Positions 5,958 through 7,269 of a stretch of 7,269 nucleotides of DNA are shown in pieces. The position numbers and the translations under genes were made by a program. The stretch is from positions 1 to 7,269 of the forward strand of contig CALWBJ010000045.1 in the NCBI GenBank assembly GCA_944376035.1. The letters run 5' to 3'. The DNA is from an uncultured Clostridia bacterium. GTDB lineage: Bacteria > Bacillota > Clostridia > Christensenellales > Borkfalkiaceae. Within the stretch, counting starts at the first letter, position 1, and each line of letters begins with the position of its first letter. Under the pieces are notes generated by a model. That model had not been told where the DNA came from, did not search any database, and was given only the letters and a program-made list of their open reading frames with translations.

Positions 5958-6698
5958 ATGTATCTTATTTATTACAGGCACAATCATTCACCCGAAAGCA
6001 CTAAAATCGACCGGCAAAAAATCAATTTCAACGAACTTACAATAATTTTAAACGGCTCGCTTAATTACTATGTTGACAATGAAAAATATATTGTAAATTC
6101 GGGCAATGCCATTTTTATAAAATCCGGATCTTACAGACAAAGAGATGAAATAACCGAAAAATGCGAATATGTCAGTTTTAACTTTACAGACGAACCAAAC
6201 GAAAGCATGGACCTTCCCATATTCCTTAATAACGTTTTAACGGGAGAAATCAGACAACTGATTTTCTGTGCAGACAAAATCATCGACAAACAATACGAGA
6301 ACTGCAATTTTCTTATTTCAAAACTACTTTCATGCTTGTTGGAACTTATAAAAGTCTATAACAACAAAAAAGAAGAAAATTTACTCGTAAAAAAAATAAA
6401 AACATATATCAGGAATCATATAACTGAAAAAATTACGTTAAAAGATATAGGCAACGCAACATTTTTTTCCCCGGTTTACTGTGAAGTTGTTTTTAAAAAA
6501 GAAACTTCTATGCCCATTATTTCATTTGTTACAGATTCAAAAATAGAAGAAGCCAAATTACTGCTTTTGGAAAATTCTTCGAGTATAAGTAAAATCAGTG
6601 AAAATTTGGGTTTTGAAGATATGAATTATTTTATTCGCGTCTTTAAAAAGAAAACGGGCATGACTCCTTTGCAATACCGAAAACAATTCTGTAAATAA
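5958..6698 (+). CDS. AraC-family transcriptional regulator
   Basis: The 246-residue protein has an N-terminal cupin-like sensor (about 1-80; NELTIILNGSLNYYVDNEKY at 25-44 is a typical AraC-family beta-sandwich segment), a helical linker (about 110-140), and a C-terminal DNA-binding domain with two helix-turn-helix units, about 159-191 and 208-243. The second carries the family signature: ISKISENLGFEDMNYFIRVF (210-229), then KKKTGMTPLQYRKQ. The first is less typical (DIGNATFFSPVYCEVVFKKE), with bulky residues in the turn. It is shorter than many AraC regulators, which are often 270-300 residues. The ATG at 5958 is the first usable start after an in-frame stop at 5916; only a weak AGG lies seven bases upstream. 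Divergent placement suggests that it controls the sugar operon, sensing a sugar or pathway intermediate and probably activating; the ligand is unknown. Confidence 0.9.
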   Translation: MYLIYYRHNHSPESTKIDRQKINFNELTIILNGSLNYYVDNEKYIVNSGNAIFIKSGSYRQRDEITEKCEYVSFNFTDEPNESMDLPIFLNNVLTGEIRQLIFCADKIIDKQYENCNFLISKLLSCLLELIKVYNNKKEENLLVKKIKTYIRNHITEKITLKDIGNATFFSPVYCEVVFKKETSMPIISFVTDSKIEEAKLLLLENSSSISKISENLGFEDMNYFIRVFKKKTGMTPLQYRKQFCK

Positions 6699-6760
6699 TT
6701 TAAAAAATAGTTTTTATTAAACAGCATACACATCTTTTTAATAAATCCGATGTGACGGAT

Positions 6761-6826
6761 AAAAAATAAGGTTCTGCATGTTAAGTGAAATTATATAGAC
6801 TTAACGTTTACAGAACCATATTTTTT
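6761..6826. terminator. Large bidirectional hairpin terminator between convergent units
   Basis: The outer stem is AAAAAATA (6761-6768) with TATTTTTT (6819-6826), an A-A mismatch (6769/6818), then GGTTCTG (6770-6776) with CAGAACC (6811-6817). Within the 34-base interior, TTAAGT (6781-6786) pairs with ACTTAA (6799-6804). The A and T arms supply a T tract in both directions, so it can end the AraC transcript from the left and the small-ORF transcript from the right. Upstream, 6713-6745 and 6745-6760 hold two weaker inverted repeats (TTTATTAAA/TTTAATAAA and ATCCG/CGGAT). The nested inner stem is unusual for a simple terminator. Confidence 0.7.
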
Positions 6827-6858
6827 ATTAAATTATAAAATTAAAAAGTTAAAATTTT

Positions 6859-7014
6859 TCAGGTTAAATCTTCAAAAGGTATAGGCGGCAACTCGTTGTC
6901 GTCTACGGATACGCAAATAACGTCTCTCGAAAAATTCTTTAATATTTCAATCTCGGAAGAAACAAATGCTTTTCTTTCCTCAGTATTTATTATTTCCGTT
7001 TTTTCTTTTTTCAT
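6859..7014 (-). CDS. 51-residue small protein downstream of a surface-type protein gene
   Basis: An ATG at 7014 opens 51 codons ending in TGA (6861-6859). The ribosome binding site is very good: GGAGGG (7027-7022), seven bases before the ATG and inside the end of the upstream gene, whose stop lies three bases away. The product begins with a Lys/Glu-rich stretch (MKKEKTEIINTEERK), has a middle segment SSEIEILKNFSRDVICVSVDD, and ends in an acidic, proline-rich tail ELPPIPFEDLT. There is no signal peptide or membrane segment. It resembles, from memory, a loose group of roughly 50-residue clostridial proteins with the pattern EIEI..F...DVI..S and an acidic C terminus; their role is unknown to me. 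Strong translation signals and tight linkage make a real gene likely; function unassigned. Confidence 0.7.
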   Translation of the reverse strand: MKKEKTEIINTEERKAFVSSEIEILKNFSRDVICVSVDDNELPPIPFEDLT

Positions 7015-7017
7015 TTT

Positions 7018-7269
7018 TCAACCCTCCGACACAAAATAATTATCAGCCGCAACGGAATACAGATAAACGGCTTCGGCTAAATTTGAAAGATTTTTATCAG
7101 TGCTGCCGTCAGGCTGGTTTTTATATAGTTCAAGAATGTTATAAACGTAAGAAAGTCCGCTGTATTTAACAGTAAGCACTTCATTGCCCGCTGAAATTTC
7201 GAATACCATTGTCTTGCTGATATCTTTCGCACCGATATTATCGCAGCATATATAATATTTATTTGCCTC
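7018..7269 (-). CDS. C-terminal end of a probable cell-surface repeat protein, cut by right edge
   Basis: The reading frame is open from the right edge for 83 codons to TGA (7020-7018); the ATG at 7209 is internal and not a likely start. The segment reads as an all-beta then helical domain end: YYICCDNIGAKDISKT, then MVFEISAGNEVLTVKYSGLS, then helices YVYNILELYKNQ and LSNLAEAVYLYSVAADNYF. The pattern VKYS...YVYNIL...L.NL..A...Y...A..YF is one I recall at the C termini of large exported Bacillota proteins with Ig-like or similar repeats. There is no LPXTG sorting signal or dockerin at the end. It probably forms a two-gene unit with the 51-residue ORF. The domain assignment is from pattern memory only; most of the gene is outside the window. 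Confidence 0.6.
   Translation of the reverse strand, partial: EANKYYICCDNIGAKDISKTMVFEISAGNEVLTVKYSGLSYVYNILELYKNQPDGSTDKNLSNLAEAVYLYSVAADNYFVSEG

Overview
The window looks like a low-GC Bacillota chromosome, probably an anaerobic or gut-type member of the Clostridia. The signs are AT-rich intergenic DNA, GGAGG-type ribosome binding sites, near-consensus sigma-A promoters, a tRNA with an encoded CCA end, an SDR-type fructuronate reductase as in Bacillus, and a Lgt of the cysteine-rich clostridial form. This placement comes from features recalled from related organisms; no database search was made.

Layout. Bases 1-519 (minus) hold the N-terminal 173 residues of a prolipoprotein diacylglyceryl transferase gene (lgt), which runs off the left edge and has a near-consensus promoter. 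Divergent from it, 640-730 (plus) is tRNA-Ser(CGA), with its own promoter and a strong terminator. Bases 963-5833 (minus) are one compact operon of five genes, read right to left: a TIM-barrel sugar isomerase/epimerase-like protein, two Gfo/Idh/MocA NAD(P)-dependent oxidoreductases, mannonate dehydratase (uxuA) and an SDR fructuronate (mannonate) oxidoreductase (uxuB). A hairpin terminator at 902-935 closes it. Divergent from the operon is an AraC-family regulator at 5958-6698 (plus). The 124-base gap between them holds an extended -10 promoter for the operon and three TAGCA-type repeats that are candidate operators. A large hairpin at 6761-6826 separates the regulator from a second, unrelated minus-strand unit: a 51-residue small ORF (6859-7014) downstream of the C-terminal end of what looks like a surface protein (7018-7269, cut by the right edge).

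How the genes fit together. UxuB and UxuA form the fructuronate -> mannonate -> 2-keto-3-deoxygluconate section of hexuronate catabolism. The upstream half of the operon is not part of the textbook uronate pathway. Paired Gfo/Idh/MocA enzymes plus a metal-dependent TIM barrel are, in known systems, the parts for oxidising a sugar at a ring hydroxyl and then epimerising, isomerising or eliminating it. I infer that the operon converts an unusual uronic-acid or glycoside substrate into fructuronate or mannonate. No transporter, glycosidase, uronate isomerase (UxaC), KDG kinase or KDPG aldolase is present in the window, so those steps must be encoded elsewhere. The function of the upstream module is the main open question here.
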